Origin: Posidonia oceanica
Lineage: Eukaryota; Streptophyta; Magnoliopsida; Alismatales; Posidoniaceae
Assembly (NCBI GenBank): GCA_037176725.1
Contig: JAZBRS010000029.1
Coordinates: 122,235,001 to 122,299,000, forward strand
DNA: 64,000 nt
Direction of reading: 5' to 3'
Below are positions 12,177-23,610 of this stretch, one piece after another; the stretch's first letter is position 1, and the number at the start of each line of letters is the position of its first letter. The notes under the pieces are model-generated. The model was not told the origin of the DNA. It saw only the letters and a program-made list of their open reading frames with translations, and made no database searches. A program made the translations under genes and the position numbers.

Positions 12177-12276
12177 CTTTTTCTTTATCTTTCCCTTCTT
12201 CGTGTCGCTCCATCCGTGAAAACCTCTCCCATTCGGACCCCCTCCGGTCCAGATCTACGGGATTAGGCGTCTCACA

Positions 12277-12281
12277 CCGTG
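12277..12281. repeat. Target-site duplication of S1, right copy (CCGTG)
   Basis: Pairs with CTGTG at 1141-1145; one mismatch. Confidence 0.7.
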
Positions 12282-13001
12282 GCTATAGAAAAGTTTATCA
12301 AGAACAATATCATAGCCTGGTATGGGGTCCCACATGCGCTCATCTCTGATAACGGCACAAATTTCATCGCCAAGAGGATCGAAGACTATCTACAGAGCTT
12401 CAATATCAAATACCACAGATCCTCGCCTTATCGGCCGTAGATGAACAGCGCAGTAGAATCCGCCAACAAGAACCTGGTTAACATCTTAAAAAAGATGGCG
12501 GAAAATCACAAGGACTGGCACGATAAGCTTCCTTACACACTCTGGGCGTACAGAACATCTGTCCGGACTACAACAAGAGCCACCCTGTACTCTCTCGTGT
12601 ACGGTATGGAGGCGGTGCTGCCTATCGAGGTAGAGATCCCCTCACTACAGATCCTACGGGAAGCTGAGTTGGAAGAAGCAGAAAGGGTCGAAGACCGCTG
12701 TGTCCAACTAAATCTGATTGATGAGCACAGGCTGCAAGCTATGCATAATGCGCACTGTTATCAGAAGCGAATGGCCAGATCATACTTGAAAAAGGTTCAG
12801 CCTAGAAGCTTCTAGTCAGGAGATCTTGTTCTGCACGCCATTCATTTACCTAATGGTCGAGGCAAATTTCGACCTAATTGGCGTGGCCGCTTTGTGGTCA
12901 AGTAGGTCTTCTCGGGCGGTGCTGTAATTCTTGAGGACATGGATCAGGTCGAGCAGTCTGAGCCCGTCAACCTATGCTACCTCAAGAAGTACTATTAGTA
13001 G
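12282..13001 (+). pseudogene. pol: Element B pol fragment: integrase core (second Asp, Glu) and C-terminal region
   Basis: This continues the integrase frame cut at 1145. It shows SDNGTNF with the second catalytic Asp, then the Glu in VESANKN, giving the D,D35E pattern with element A as guide, and a C-terminal part ending at KKYY. Stops in frame stand at 12438, 12813, 12903 and 12996, each where element A has CAG; the final stop is at 12999. The stop at 12438 is at the same codon as one in element C (36570-36572). ARYGVP of relatives reads AWYGVP here, another C-to-T change. It encodes nothing functional now. Confidence 0.92.
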
Positions 13002-14475
13002 CCCAGGGCAACCCTGTTACAGATGCTTCTTCCCCATCCCGTCGCTTGCATTCTCACTCTTTGTACATCTCCACACATCTCTTATCTTGCCTCTTGCATC
13101 TCTACACCCGTATATTTTCACATGCTTCTTGGACCCATCTCTTGCATTTCTTCTCCACTGCACATCCTCATACATTTTGTCCTTCCCAAACATCATCCCT
13201 TTCGAAATCATCATCGTCATCCTCATAATTCATGCATTGCATTTTGCCTGGTGATGAAAGCCGGAAGTGCTTGCCTGCTCTGGAAGGAGTCCACCTTGCC
13301 TCACCCGGCACTACTCGAATGTCTTAGCTAGTGAGAGAGCCACCACCCATTCAGGATAGGCGAATTGCCCAAACTCATAGGACATACACCTCTAGAGGGA
13401 GAAAAAATGCTAGGGTGTGAGCTAAAAGAGTAAATGTCTAAGCTTGGGCACAATTGAAAAACAACAGAAGTGAAGACTGGAGCCGGCGCTAGAGATAGGG
13501 GTGTGCGGTCCAACCTTGTCTCTCCAGATCATCTTGGAGAAGACCCAAAGCCTACATCCATGAATCTATGCACCCCTTCCTACTTCCAAAATAGGGATAG
13601 CGGAAGCCTGAAAAAAAGAAAAGAGAGAAAAAAAGAGAGAAGAAGAAACAAACAAAAAAAAAAGAGAAAAAAAAGAAGAAAGCAAGTAAGGAAAAAAAAG
13701 AAGAAAAGAGGTTAGACAAAAGTCAGCCTCAGAAATACAGGCAATATTATCCCCCCATACCTTAGAAAGGAACCAAGGGTGCGAGCCTAAACAGTCTACA
13801 ACTCGCCCGCCTCAAAACTAGGCACCCATCACCTCCAAGCCAGGGGCAGAGGAAGCCTGCACACCCATGTGGGAGAAAACAAAAAAAAGAGAGAGAAAAA
13901 GAAGGTGTAGGTCCTGAAGAGTTTGGCAGGTAGCCTGTCCTCGCTACACCACCACCTGAATACCACCAACACCCCTTCCGGAGTGCCACCAACAAGTTAG
14001 GAGTCCAAGTAGGGCCCAGTGAGTCAGGGACCACTCCCTTCCCCTACAACAGGCACCAAAGCACTCCGTATGCTGAGGGTAAAGCATACCAATCATATTT
14101 AAAGCATATTGATCACATCATGCATATCTGCATCCCCAATCATCCCTTCCCCCTTTCAATCATTCCACTCTGCAAAGCTTGCCTCAGCTCTGAGACAGTA
14201 CTCCTACCAAGCACTCGTTGACGCCGTTCGAGCTGCGCTGGTCCAGAACTCCTGCCAGTCCCCGCCCCCATGTCAACAGAATCCCCTCTTCTTATATGTG
14301 CTTAACTGCTATGTTCTGATATTAACTGCCGAATATATTGAACTGCTTTACCAACTTCAGATTCTGCTCTCAGTTAGTGATTATATGCCTGTGTGATCTA
14401 ACTGTCTGCAGCCTTGATAACAAGTACGCTGAAGATTCTGCAACACCTGTCTGCCTACATTCTGTGGCCTGCGCC
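13002..14475 (+). other. Element B spacer between pol and the extra ORF
   Basis: No supported gene. It contains a conserved block at 13248-13350 (centre GCCTGCTCTGGAAGGAGTCC), an A/G-rich low-complexity tract at 13608-13720, a second conserved block at 14010-14082 (CCCAGTGAGTCAGGGACCAC), and an acceptor-like CTAAC then CTGCAG at 14397-14411. Elements A and C have the same blocks at matching places. Confidence 0.6.
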
Positions 14476-15678
14476 ATGGGCTACCCCACTCTCAAGACCC
14501 CAGTACACTGTTCTGAGACCCTGCGGGGTTGGGTTGGCAAGCTCACTCAGGATGACTATGAAAAGCTGTGCTTGTGGGGCATATCGACTAAACTTCTGAA
14601 GGCGGCCGATGTTGAAGTAAGCCGACACCTCCTGTGCGCTGCCGCAAGATTCTGGAAGCCGGTGCATCATGTCTTCCGCTTTGGAAGAACAGAACTGACA
14701 CCCACGCTGGAGGAGGTGCGCTGGATCTGTGGCTTCTCCCGGCTAATGGGACCGCCCATCTTCATGAGGCGTGACAAGTACATAGTGGTCCTGAGCAAAC
14801 TATCTGGGCTCTTTACTGATCGGTGCCCGTAAAGATTGATCTGCACCAATGGCCTTACGTCCATGCTACGCCTAGCATACTTCGATGAGATTGTGGACAA
14901 GCATGCTGAGCTCGGAGACGATCTATGGCTTCTGGGATTTGTCACCCGATTTCTGGGCGAGCTGATATTCACACATGGCTGGATGACAGTTGCGATAGAA
15001 ATTACTAAAATTGCGCTAGCTGTGATGACTCGGCAGATAGACCTGGCACCAGTTGTCCTGGTCGAAACCTACCACAGACTGGACCGCATCTCTCACCGCT
15101 GCCGCCACTTCCACGGCTGCGGAGTGCTAGTACAGATCTGGCTGGCTGCACATTTAGAACTGGACATACTGTGCCCTCGGGGATCTGCTATTGGAACCTA
15201 CTGTAATAGCGGCCATGCCAGGACAATCAAGAGTGTCCCGGAGGAATACAAGAAACTATCAGAGCTGACAGACGACACCGTAGCATGGCGCATCATTCCA
15301 TCCGCGGCCGAGCCTTTCACTATCTTCTTTGGCACCCGCGAAGTGTGACTTGTTGTGCTGCTAGGATTCACCGGGGGTGTGGAGTATCATCCTGTCTGGG
15401 TCATACGGCAGTTCGGCCTCCAGCAGAGTGCCTTCATCAACAGCACAGCCGCCAGGCTCCTCCAGGCATATCCATTCGGCTCGACATCTGCTACAACGGA
15501 GCTAGCTGACCTGATGTAGCACGGAGTGCGGTCTACTAACATAGCATCCACGCAAGGCTCAGGATGCACTCCTGAATACCTGACAGAGGTGCAGGCACTC
15601 TGGTCCATCAGTGAGATACCCCCTAGCGCTCCCCTATTCCCTGACTCCAGGAAGTCAAAGAAAGCCCGAATCAACTAA
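14476..15678 (+). pseudogene. Element B extra 3' ORF, DUF7745-type protein, broken
   Basis: About 400 codons in one frame from an ATG shared with A and C (MGYP/MGFP start) to TAA at 15676. Stops in frame at 14830 (A has CAA), 15346 (C has CGA) and 15517 (A has CAG) break it; all are C-to-T changes. Recognisable parts: HVFRFGRTELTPTLEEV near residue 75, then a helical region with APVVLVETYHRLDRI, a C-H rich segment (HRCRHFHGCG), and a basic tail (RKSKKAR) that could be a nuclear signal. The pattern matches the plant DUF7745 family, which I consider related to plant-mobile-domain proteins. Function is unknown. Codon differences from A are mostly silent, so the ancestor was under protein-level selection. 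Confidence 0.78.
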
Positions 15679-16125
15679 GGCACCTGCATAGTTGTTTGCT
15701 TGTTTAGTTTTTATGCTGTATCTTTTGGCCTGCCACAGGCGTGTAATCAAGTTCTATTAATACAAAGGCGTTCTGAGCCACTTGTTTGTATTTCAAGTCT
15801 GCTCCAGTACATGCATGTTCACACCAATCATATTGTAGGGCCCCAGGCCAGACTTGTTGCCAAACACTACAGGAAAGTCCTCCTCAATCAATCCAAGTGC
15901 TGACCCACGCCCTCAAAACAAGCAAGGCCGTCGAGCACCATCATCCGGATCTTCTTCCAGGGGCTAGTACCCCACACTACTCGCTTGACAAATGCGTCAG
16001 TTTTGTCTCTGCCTTTCATTTTCGATGCCAAGGATGCACTGGCCAACCCTTGGTATCATCCCCCCATCTTCCCCTGCGATATTCCTAGATATCACGGGAT
16101 GATCTGCTCTCGCAAAACCCATTCA

Positions 16126-16885
16126 TTTGCCGGCCGATAAGTCCGATATCTTATCACCCATTCCTTTACTGGCTGATAAGTCCGATATCTTATCATCCAT
16201 TCTTTTGCCAGCCGATAAGTCCGATATCTTATCATCCATTCATTTGCCGACCGATAAGTCCGATATCTTATCAATCAATCAATCAAGCTCCCCTTCGGTT
16301 GATGATCCGAAACTCATCACTCCTTCAGCTGATGATCCGAAATTCATCACTTTTCCGACTGGTATCCAGTAACTATCACTCACAACTGCACCTTCCGGTT
16401 GATAGGACCGTAAACTATCGCTCTTCGGCTGATGATCCGAAACTCATCTCTCTTCGGTTGATATCCAAAACTAACGCGGGCATCTACATTTTTCGGCTGG
16501 TATCCAGTAACTATCACTCATGATTGCGTTTCCGGTTGATAGGACCGTAAACTATCGCTTCCGGTTGGTAGGACCGTAAACTACCGCTTCCGGTTGATAG
16601 GACCGTAAACTATCGCTTCTGGTTGATAGGACCGTAAACTATCGCTTTCTCGGCTGATGATCCGAAACTCATCACTCTTCCGGCTGATATCCGAAACTAT
16701 CTTGCGTAATTGTGTTTTCTGGCTGATATCCAGTAACTATCACCCTTCCTGGTTTGATGATCTGTAAAACATTGCTTTTTGGTTGATAGGACTGTAAACT
16801 ATCGCTTCCGGTTGATAGGACCGTAAACTATTGCTTTCGGTTGATAGGACCGTAAACTATCACCCTCCGGCCGATAAGTCTGATA
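16126..16885 (+). repeat. Hairpin array in element B (GATAAG and GATAG types)
   Basis: Four units with arms GATAAG/CTTATC and loop TCCGATAT come first (16135-16275), then mixed units with arms GATGA/TCATC, GATAG/CTATC and GATA/TATC around loops such as GACCGTAAA or TCCGAAAC. Arms change together while loop cores stay similar. Each unit is about 20 nt with a short GG(C/T)TG lead-in. It lies between the extra ORF and the polypurine tract, as in A (56948-58515). Confidence 0.85.
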
Positions 16886-16905
16886 TCTTGTCATTTCCTT
16901 TGCGC

Positions 16906-16930
16906 GACTTTGTTCCAGGAAGACAAAGTC
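16906..16930 (+). repeat. Single hairpin GACTTTG/CAAAGTC
   Basis: Arms 16906-16912 and 16924-16930, 11-nt loop. Element A has GACCTTG/CAAGGTC at 58543-58567 with the same loop length: one base pair swapped on both arms. A CCCC/GGGG hairpin follows at 17009-17026. Confidence 0.7.
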
Positions 16931-17060
16931 CCGCATCTCCCCGCAGTAGGAGAGGGTGCCCCTCTCCTTTCTGTGCGGCTCCAACCGCCTTGCTTGCTTG
17001 CTCCCCTGGGCGGGGACAGCCTGCCCCTTTTTCCCTTCTTTGTTGCGCAAGTTTGGACTA

Positions 17061-17373
17061 GTTGCCAAATTTTCGCGTTGCATCGCAGTTTCTCTTTTAG
17101 CATCCTCTTGCATCAATTCTACACTTCATGCTAGACTAATTGCATTGCATCATCAGCATTGCATCACATTAGCATACATTGCATTCCATCAACATCTGCA
17201 TCTGCATCTGCATCTACATCTGCATCTGCATCTTGCATTACGGCGATGAGCCACGACATTTGGTGCATCTGCCGAATAAGTGACTCACGCCAATAGCAAC
17301 GTCTGGCTCTCATCGGTCAGATGGGGTGTCTTGTCAATCCTAAGCAGCGACCTCACTTCGCTTGACCTCGCTC
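17061..17373 (+). other. Element B pre-polypurine-tract region
   Basis: No gene. CATTGCAT-rich sequence, a (GCATCT)n microsatellite at 17190-17236, then a conserved stretch ending in GATGGGGTGTCTTG (17320-17333) that is the inverted repeat of the LTR start at 17387. Confidence 0.6.
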
Positions 17374-17386
17374 AAGGAGGGGCATC
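17374..17386 (+). promoter_or_regulatory. Polypurine tract of element B
   Basis: AAGGAGGGGCATC directly before the 3' LTR start TGTAGACACC. It primes plus-strand DNA synthesis. A and C have nearly the same sequence at the same place. Confidence 0.85.
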
Positions 17387-20239
17387 TGTAGACACCCCAT
17401 TTTGATAGGCTGAATTAGTGGAATCTCTCTCTGGTGGCTTCTGAACCAAACCTTAACCTAAACCCAAAATAACACCCTTTTTCTAAACCCAGAAAACCAT
17501 CCAAGAACCCTAAGAATCTCCCACCAAAACTACTCCCAAAAACCCTAGAAAACCTAGGTAAAACCACCCTTTTTCTAAACCCAAAATCCTTCCAAAAACC
17601 TTCCAAAATCCCACATCAAACCCTAGGTCAAACCATAGAAATCCTAGGTCACACACTCACCCAAAACCACTCCAAATCCAAGTCTTTATCCTTCTCATCT
17701 CTCCTGAAGAACACAATCTAAGAACACAATCTAATACAATTAAAAACAAACAAAAGAAAAATACAATTCAAACAAACAAAAGAAAAATGCAATTAAAACA
17801 AATAAAAGAAAAACACAATTAAAACAAACAAAAGAAAGAGACCAATTAAAACAGACCTAGAGAAACTCTAATTCTGGACTTTAAAAAAGGAAAAAAGGAA
17901 AAAACAAACAATTAAAAGAACAAACTTGAAAAACAATTAAGGAAAAATCTAAAAAAACCTAAAAACAATTAAAAAAGGAAAAGAGAAGAAAACCTAGGAA
18001 ACAATTAAGAAAACCTAGGAAATAAAAAAGAAAGACTTAAGAAAAACTTGAATAATCAAAACAATTAAAAAACTTTAAGGAAAACTTAAACAATTAACAA
18101 TTAAAAAAGAAGACAAAAACTTAAGAACCATTAACAATTAAAACCCAAATAAAAATTTAAACAATTAACAATTAAAAAAGAAGACAAAAACTTAAGAACA
18201 ATTAGCATTTAAGATTCAATTAAAAACTTAAGCAATTAAAATCCAATTAAAAAACTTAAACACAACTAAAACCCCTTTTAACCCTAATTAAGGAATTTTA
18301 AGGAAAAAACAATCTTCTAAACCCTAATTAAAAATCTTAACCAAAAAAACAACTACTCTAAAACTATTTCCAAACCCCCCTTTTTATTTTAAACTTTCTT
18401 CTTCTTTTTTCTCTTTCTTTTCCTCCCAATTTCCCTTTCTTTTTCTTCCTCCCCATTTTCATTTTTCTTTTCTCTTTCTTTGTTTTTATTCGGCCCGGCC
18501 CACTACAGCTACCTCTCCCTTCTTTCTTTTTTCCTTTTTTTCAGCGGCCCAGCCCACCTTCTCCTCCTCCTTTCTTTCTCTTTTCTTCCTCTTCCGGCCT
18601 TCTCCTTCTTCTTCCTTCTTCCTCCCACGGCCCGTGGCCATTAGCCAACCACCTTCCCTCCATTTTCAAAAACCAAACTTCCCCCCACCGTTGCCATCAC
18701 CCTCGAATGCCACCCCAGCACTCACAGCCTCTCTCAGCCCTCCCGTCCTTTGGCAGCTCACCCTTGCAGCGGTTGTAACTCTGGGCCTTGTCGCGCGTCT
18801 CGTCTGGCCAGCCCTCCTCTCAGCACCAGTCTCCCCGCACTCGTGGATTCAAACCTCCATTCAAGTGTCCGCTCCTAGTTAAAACCAATTCCCTCTCCTT
18901 CTCCACCTTTTCGGAAAATTGAGAGAGCTAGAGAGAATCAGAGCGATCCCCCCTTCCCTCCTTCTTCCTCTGAAATTCCGACTTCCCTTCCCCCAGCAAC
19001 CAGCCCCCTTCCAGCCTCCCAAACCCTTGCATTTCACTTCCCAATCCACACCCAAACACCCAGCATCCATCCCGCATTTCACTGCCCAGCCAGCAACCCA
19101 GAATCCACCCCAAGCACTCACTTCCTTCCACTTACACGCATACCTCCTTCCACCTCCGAATTCCCAGCCCCGCTGTTCACTCCATCTCCCCAAACTCCTC
19201 CACCCTACTCACCGAACCACCAGCTTCTCAGACCACCCAACACTTCAACCCCAGACCCACCGTAGCTCCCATACACCATAGCAAACACCTATGCCCAACT
19301 TCTGCCTAAAATCCCCCAACTTCCCCACCTCCCTCCACAGCATCCTCCAACCCAATTCGAACCCTTCTCCACCTTCACCAAGCATCCAGCAAGCCGCCAG
19401 AGGGTTCCACCCAGCCTGGAGAGCGACAGAGCTCCACCTCCACCTCAGCTCCACTGAGCAGCACCCAAAAACCCATCTCCCGCCTGCAAGCATGCGACCT
19501 CGCTTCAGACCAGCTCCTGAGCTCCGGAAGGACGTCAGCAACTCGTTCGGATCGTCGCGTGCCACCGGGAATGCCTGCAGCAGCTGCACCATCTCCACTG
19601 GCTCCTGCTCAACCCATCGAGGTCGGGGGAGCACTCCAGCCACGCAAACAGGTACCTGATCTCACCAGTAGTTTAGTTTTTCCCCCTTCTTGCTTCCTAG
19701 CCCCTTAGAGTTAGGTTCTGGTCCCTGTCTCGCTAGATCGTCGCCGCCGTGGAGTCTTCTTCTCCGGCGAGCCATTCCTGCGCAGACGCAGCTCCGGACG
19801 CCCGTAGCCCCCGCCGACCATGCTCCGAGCTCCGTGGAGGTCCTAGGAGCATTGCCCTGCCCTCCGCTTCCGTCGACGACACCTCTAGTAGCCGGACCGT
19901 CTCCTGCACCTTCTATAGAGCTCCGCCAGCACCTCCAGCACGCTCAAACCTCCATCATGCGCCACTGGTCATCCTCTGGCCTCCGGGGAGGTCACCTGCA
20001 GCTCGCCGACGCTTCAGCTCCGCTGAACCGGGCCTCCTTCTCCGGCGCAGGCAGTTGCAACTCGCCGCCACTGTAGCTTAGGATTTTTTATTCGCATTAG
20101 TTTCATTTCGTTTTATTTTTTCTTATCTTAGCTATTTTACCATCGTATTGCATTAGTTCCCTGTAGTTTTATTTATTTACTTTTAGGTCTAGTCGTAGTT
20201 TAAGTTTGATTTAAATCTGAATAAAAACTATATTACATT

Positions 20240-21210
20240 GCATGAAACTCCTGTCTTTTCTTTTATTTTCATTTCAGTCCTACTGTAGTTTAAAAACTTC
20301 TGATATCATTTACTTGCAGTCCTGCCATTTATTTTTATTGCATCTTTGTCCCTCTGTAGTTCAAAGCATTTTATTTTTCTTTAGTTTTAACCTTGTAATT
20401 TATTTTTATTGCATCTTAGTCCTTCTGCAGTTCAGAATACTTTATCATCTCTTAGTTTTTAGCCTAGCTATTTATTCATTTTGCATCTAGGTCCTCCAGT
20501 TGATAAATGTCATTTAAATGCATGTTTTTACCTTATCACATTACTCTTAACTCCTGCTATTTATTTTATTTACAAATCGGTTCTCTGTTCAATTGTTAAA
20601 TTTATTTAATCTCATATTTTACCATATTACATTGCACTTTTATCCTGTTTTATTTTGTTATTACTTTCCAGTCCTCTATTTGTTAGAAAAATCATTTAAT
20701 TTCATACTTTACCATATTAAATTGCATTTTAGCCCCTGCATTTGTTTAATTTGCATTTCAGTCCACTGCATGCATTCACAGTATTTATTTAAATTGCATT
20801 TTTTCCATATTACATTGCATTCTAGACCCTGCATTTTATTGCATTTGCATTTAGGTCCTCGGTCCATTTAGATTTCATTTAATCTCTGTTTTAAAACCTT
20901 ATTGCATTATTGGAAAACCTAGAGACTTATTTTTATTGCACCCAGACCCCTAGGTTTGCATATTCATTGCATTTAGGTCCCTAGGTTTGCATTCGTTTGC
21001 ATCTAGGTCCCTAACATTTCAAAATCATCGCATTTAGGCCCCAGGTTTTTAAAATCATTGCATATAGGTCCCTAAGTTTGCATTTAGTTGCATTCAGGTC
21101 CCTAGGTTTGCATTTTCATTGCATCTAGGCCCCTAGTTTTTAAAATAATTGCATCCAAGTCCCTAGGTTTGCTTTTTAATTACATTTAGGTCCTTTTCTT
21201 GCATTTTTGC
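20240..21210 (+). repeat. T-rich TGCATTTAGGTCC array in element B LTR
   Basis: Repeats of TTGCATTTAGGTCCCTAGG in the second half at 20-40 bp spacing; the first half is more degenerate. Equivalent arrays are in S1, S2 and A. Confidence 0.65.
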
Positions 21211-21501
21211 ATGTAGTGCACCCATGCATCATTGCACTTAGCATCTTGGCACACTTTTAAGCATCTTTAGCTCCCTTGTATGTAGACACCCCATTCTGAC
21301 AGCCTGGAAGTTGGTAGTTATCTTTTGCAGACTTGTGTGGTCTCTGGATTGGCATTCCCGTTTCTAGCCCATTTTCTAGCCCATTTCCAAACCCAAAACC
21401 TTGCCCCAAACCCAAGAAGCCCTTACCTAAGCCATTTGCATCTTTTACACCACCTCTAGGCCCAAACCTAAGCCCATTTGCAGCCTATGCCACCTGAGTG
21501 T

Positions 21502-21588
21502 GTTGGATGCTGGAACAGGCAGCGTCCAACGTTGGACGTGGCCTGTGCTAGCGTCCAATGTTGGACGCCCTCTAGTCTGGCGTCCAAC
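21502..21588 (+). repeat. S3 hairpin cluster 1 (three hairpins)
   Basis: GTTGGACGC-type arms at 21502, 21531 and 21560, partner arms at 21522, 21551 and 21580; loops of exactly 11 nt; step 29 bp. Loop sequences differ. Confidence 0.9.
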
Positions 21589-22288
21589 GACTCGAGGTCA
21601 GCAGCGGTTGCTCCGCCCCCTCCAGCTCATCGCCCGTCCAATCCATCGCCTCCCCACACTTACTACCCGTCCCTTCCTTCGCTCCACGCCATCCACTACC
21701 TTCCAAGCCTCACTTACTACCCATATCTCCTCTATTTCAGTCGATTTCAAGCTCTCCTCACCTCACTGACAGGCCTGTCTTCCGCCGGCCATGTCAGCCA
21801 CCGCCTCGCCTCCGCCGCCCTCCTGCCAATGCCCACGCCTTCCACTGACATCCCACATGGACCTCACACACTCACCCACACCTGTCCACACCTACCAAGC
21901 CCAGAATTTGGCTTACAAATCCCACTGTTAGCACCCAAACCCATGCAAGCTTCAACAAAACCAGCAACTTCAACCCATTGCCAGAGACACCACACAGAGC
22001 CAACGAGAGAATTTCCACTTCTGAGAGCAAGAAGACACTCCCCTCTCCATCCCCGATGCTTCGCTAGCTCCTCCGGCGCTCTGAGCTGCCCAGGAGACCT
22101 CACCGAACCTGCTGCCGTGGACACACCTGCAACTCCGGTGATCGAGGTGAAGCCGCCGCTCCAGCCCATAAAAAAGGTTAGTCTTCTACCCCATAGGACC
22201 TTGCATGCATGGTAGAATGTTTACGTGCCTTTTTACAAGCTTTTAGCTCCTTTTGGATGTGATTCACATCCAAAAGGAAGTTTAGTGT

Positions 22289-22345
22289 GTTGGACGCACC
22301 AACTGGTGCGTCCAACGTTGGACGCAGCATAGGCCGGCGTCCAAC
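22289..22345 (+). repeat. S3 hairpin cluster 2 (two hairpins)
   Basis: Arms 22289-22297/22308-22316 (10-nt loop whose ends also pair) and 22317-22325/22337-22345 (11-nt loop). Confidence 0.9.
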
Positions 22346-22535
22346 GGCCTGCTTTGCTTTGCCCTGGTTTTGATGCTTTTTCATGCTTTTCCTTTGCATG
22401 CCTCTTTGCAAGTATGTGCCATATGCTTCCTTTAATGCTCTAATGTTGTGCCAAGCCTATCTGCCTGTCCCATGCTTGTTCCATGCTTGTTTGAGTTCCT
22501 TTGCATGCTTAATGATCAATCTGTCTTCTGCCTTT

Positions 22536-22593
22536 GTTGGACGCTAGGGTGAGCCGCGTCCAACGTTGGACGCTGGTTCACCTAGTGTCCAAC
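22536..22593 (+). repeat. S3 hairpin cluster 3 (two hairpins)
   Basis: Arms 22536-22544/22556-22564 and 22565-22573/22585-22593, 11-nt loops. Confidence 0.9.
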
Positions 22594-23089
22594 ACCCCTG
22601 CCTGCTTTACTTTGCTGCCATGCCTACCCATGCATATTTCTGATGTTATAATTTGATCCATGCATGCTTAGAGATGCCTGGCCCCTAAGGCAACCATGCT
22701 TAGGCTTGCTAGGATTCCTTTAAGCCATGTATTCCTTTTTTTAAGTTTGAAGCTCATGTTTTTATATGCATGCCTTCTTTTATCTTGCCTCCTTGTGTTA
22801 AATGCTTGCCATGCCTCCTTTGCATGCTCCTGTTAGTCTCTTACATGCTTCTAAGATGCTTGCATGCATATAGGTGGGGTAGAGCTGAGCTCCCCCTTTA
22901 GAACAGGTGAGTTTGCATGTCCTGGCCTCTCATGCACTTGTTTAAAGCTTGCATTCCTCTCTGATCCTGCTTATTTGCTTGCTTCCTGCGTTCTTATGCA
23001 TGTTTAGCTTCACTAGCAACTGCTCTTTAATTTCAGTGGATTTATTTGCTTGTTTATGCATGCTTTTTGTGTGTTGTGCCTCCCAGAGC

Positions 23090-23147
23090 GTTGTACGCTG
23101 CTGGTGCTGGCGTCCAACGTTGGACGCTGGCCTAGCTCGCGTCCAAC
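23090..23147 (+). repeat. S3 hairpin cluster 4 (two hairpins)
   Basis: Arms 23090-23098/23110-23118 and 23119-23127/23139-23147, 11-nt loops; the first arm has one change (GTTGTACGC). Confidence 0.9.
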
Positions 23148-23312
23148 ACTCTGGTTGTGCCTCTGGCCTGGCACTCAGCACAGGTAAGGCCTGTTTGATT
23201 TTATTTTGCCTCCCTTGCTTGCTCCATGCTCAACTCCAGCAACCCAAATGCATGATCCCAACTCTCCTCTATCACTTGCATGCTCCCTTCTCCCCTCTGC
23301 CTTCTGTCCTGT

Positions 23313-23370
23313 GTTGGACGCCAACCTCTCTGGCGTCTAACGTTGGACACCCAGCCTATAGGCGTCCAAC
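23313..23370 (+). repeat. S3 hairpin cluster 5 (two hairpins)
   Basis: Arms 23313-23321/23333-23341 and 23342-23350/23362-23370, 11-nt loops; one change in each central arm. Confidence 0.9.
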
Positions 23371-23552
23371 AACCTGCATGCTTGGATCTTTAATTTTGGC
23401 ATGCTCCTTGTTCTGATTCTTCCTCTAATCTTCTGTTAGGTTAGATTAGCATGTCTAGCACCCATTTAGTTGCATATTTGCAATTGTTATGCATCCATAT
23501 AGTTAGAATGCATAGATTTTCAAAACATGCATGCTGTCTGTCTGTAGTAGGT

Positions 23553-23610
23553 GTTGGACGCGGGCTCTCCTAGCGTCCAACGTTGGACATTGGTGTTTCC
23601 AGCGTCCAAC
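23553..23610 (+). repeat. S3 hairpin cluster 6 (two hairpins)
   Basis: Arms 23553-23561/23573-23581 and 23582-23590/23602-23610, 11-nt loops. Confidence 0.9.

Larger units (their letters stand above)
1146..12276 (+). mobile_element. S1: solo LTR inside element B integrase (itself split by S2)
   Basis: It starts TCTTAACACCCC, a decayed TGTTGACACCCC-type LTR start. Its first 60 bases closely match the start of element B's own LTR at 17387, so it is the same LTR family. It ends in CTCACA. Without S2 it is about 5.3 kb. Order inside: A/C-rich CCCTAAA-like tract, pyrimidine-rich tract, A-rich tract, GC-rich core near 3470-3700, T-rich TGCATTTTAG array, 30-bp array, conserved LTR 3' block. No primer site, gag or pol is present between its two parts, so it is a solo LTR left by LTR-LTR recombination. 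Confidence 0.82.

Noticed and set aside
19291..20081. Open frames in GC-rich LTR cores (also 7842-8782, 29210-29803, 38771-39288)
   Set aside because: GC-rich sequence has few stops; frames differ between LTRs and are not kept as proteins. Identity between the two A LTRs is only copying.
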